A DNA stretch of 5,504 bases from assembly GCA_002162915.1 (NCBI GenBank), contig MABB01000055.1, forward strand, positions 1 to 5,504, written 5' to 3'. Below are positions 4,654 through 5,504 of this stretch, piece after piece; position 1 is the stretch's first letter; every line of letters begins with the position of its first letter. The position numbers were made by a program, and so were the translations under genes. This stretch comes from Rhodospirillales bacterium 47_12_T64 (GTDB lineage Bacteria > Pseudomonadota > Alphaproteobacteria > Kiloniellales > Kiloniellaceae). Under the pieces are notes generated by a model. The model saw nothing but the letters and a program-made list of their open reading frames with translations, made no database searches and had not been told where the DNA came from.

Positions 4654-5504
4654 GTGATCTCGGATTACCTAAAGCTATATTTACCACCGATATCACTCGT
4701 ATCTGCTGCGATCTACTTGGCTCTTTATCCTCAGGTCTATCCCACACCTGTTACCTTGCTGCTCTCCATTGCGCCGATAGCACTTCCTGTCTTTGGTGCT
4801 GCCCTATGCCTTTGGTTTAGAAAAGCCAATCCAGTATTCTGCTTTGGCATCGCCGTGGCTTTGTCTTATTTTGGTGATAGCACGTCATCAACACAAGTCG
4901 CGGCAGGATACTTGCTTACCCCTTTTTGCTGGATGATTCTTGCGATCAGTGAGGAGCGAGGAATTTTAACGCCACCAGGTTTCACCAAAGCCCTTTCCCT
5001 TTTGTCTTTGGGTTTGATCATTGCAACTCTTGGCTACCCGGCAAATGACCTCGGCATTTTTTCGAACCTCTGGATAGATCTCCATTACGCCCTTCAATGG
5101 CGGCCCGGTTGGGGAGGTTGGATGCCATTACCTGCCCCTACACTCGGGGCTTTTGCTCTCGCCACTCTTGTCCTCACGATAAAGGTTATTCGAAAGCATC
5201 ACCCCATGGATGCAGGATATCTTGGCGGGTTAATCGCTCTCTTTGGCGCGGCACTCAGACACGGGGATACATCTGCAACACTCATATTTATTTCCCTGGC
5301 CTCGTTATTATTGGTGTTAGGTCTTTTTCAAGAATCTCACAGAATGGCATTTCTTGATGAACTGACAGGCATTCCCGGACGCAGAGCTTTGCTTGCCGAT
5401 ATGAAGAAACTTGGTCGACGCTATAGCCTTGCCATGGTCGATATCGATTTTTTCAAAAAATTTAATGATACCCACGGCCACGATGTCGGCGATCAGGTGT
5501 TACG
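4654..5504 (+). CDS. Multi-pass membrane protein with C-terminal GGDEF domain, probable diguanylate cyclase (3' end outside window)
   Basis: The open frame gives 283 residues up to the right edge. Roughly seven or eight hydrophobic segments are seen, at about residues 8-28, 32-54, 60-73, 83-98, 112-129, 161-178, 187-200 and 207-225. The GGDEF domain then begins with MAFLDELTGIPGRRAL (231-246), matching the D-x-L-T-G-x-P-x-R-R signature. It continues with MVDIDFFKKFNDTHGHDVGD (261-280), which holds the metal-binding Asp of VDID and the substrate-binding N-D-x-x-G-H-x-x-G-D region. The GG(D/E)EF loop and any RxxD inhibitory site lie beyond the window, so activity cannot be judged. Known of the family: synthesis of cyclic di-GMP from two GTP at the membrane, controlling the motile-to-sessile switch. 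The N-terminal part matches no sensor domain I can name. Start: an in-frame TGA at 4645-4647 forces a start after it. GTG 4654 is the first choice and keeps the first membrane segment, though its ribosome site is weak; the next ATG in frame is codon 94. Confidence 0.88.
   Translation, partial: MISDYLKLYLPPISLVSAAIYLALYPQVYPTPVTLLLSIAPIALPVFGAALCLWFRKANPVFCFGIAVALSYFGDSTSSTQVAAGYLLTPFCWMILAISEERGILTPPGFTKALSLLSLGLIIATLGYPANDLGIFSNLWIDLHYALQWRPGWGGWMPLPAPTLGAFALATLVLTIKVIRKHHPMDAGYLGGLIALFGAALRHGDTSATLIFISLASLLLVLGLFQESHRMAFLDELTGIPGRRALLADMKKLGRRYSLAMVDIDFFKKFNDTHGHDVGDQVL

Noticed and set aside
5097..5357. Plus-strand 86-codon frame ending before the GGDEF motif
   Set aside because: It is out of frame with the membrane-GGDEF protein, whose frame is continuous from 4654 and carries clear membrane segments and the DELTGIPGRR motif.

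Overview
The window looks like a chromosomal stretch from a moderate-GC alphaproteobacterium, perhaps Rhodospirillales-like. That rests on the style of the proteins and on the rhodanese-metZ gene pair, and no species can be named. There is no sign of phage, insertion sequence, CRISPR, tRNA or rRNA. Five of the six genes are ordinary in layout; the sixth, an acidic coiled-coil protein, is unrecognised.

Layout: (1) The 3' part of a class III PLP-dependent aminotransferase-fold gene (+) enters from the left edge. After a 90-bp gap holding a long imperfect inverted repeat comes a complete GNAT N-acetyltransferase gene (+). (2) A roughly 240-bp AT-rich convergent gap ends in a very strong hairpin. 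Its T-tract lies on the minus strand, so it terminates the metZ transcript. (3) On the minus strand a single-domain rhodanese gene is followed 61 nt later by metZ (O-succinylhomoserine sulfhydrylase). They probably form an operon linking sulfane/sulfide handling to homocysteine and methionine synthesis. The gap between them carries a perfect TGAA-N5-TTCA palindrome, the consensus of the methionine regulator MetR. (4) A divergent intergenic region of about 107 bp contains a perfect 9-bp inverted repeat with arms 30 bp apart centre to centre, and an 11-bp direct repeat with a 13-bp period. (5) On the plus strand lies a 324-residue protein with an N-terminal coiled coil and a very acidic, probably disordered remainder. 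One run of 180 residues has no Lys, Arg or His. (6) A GTG-started multi-pass membrane protein with the beginning of a C-terminal GGDEF domain runs off the right edge. It is probably a membrane-bound diguanylate cyclase or a degenerate relative.

Functionally, only the rhodanese-metZ pair is clearly connected. The aminotransferase and GNAT genes are co-oriented neighbours with no proven link. The acidic protein and the GGDEF protein are co-oriented but separated by 133 bp. I did not find a convincing undescribed multi-gene system. The best leads are the candidate MetR-type site, the divergent-promoter repeats and the acidic protein.
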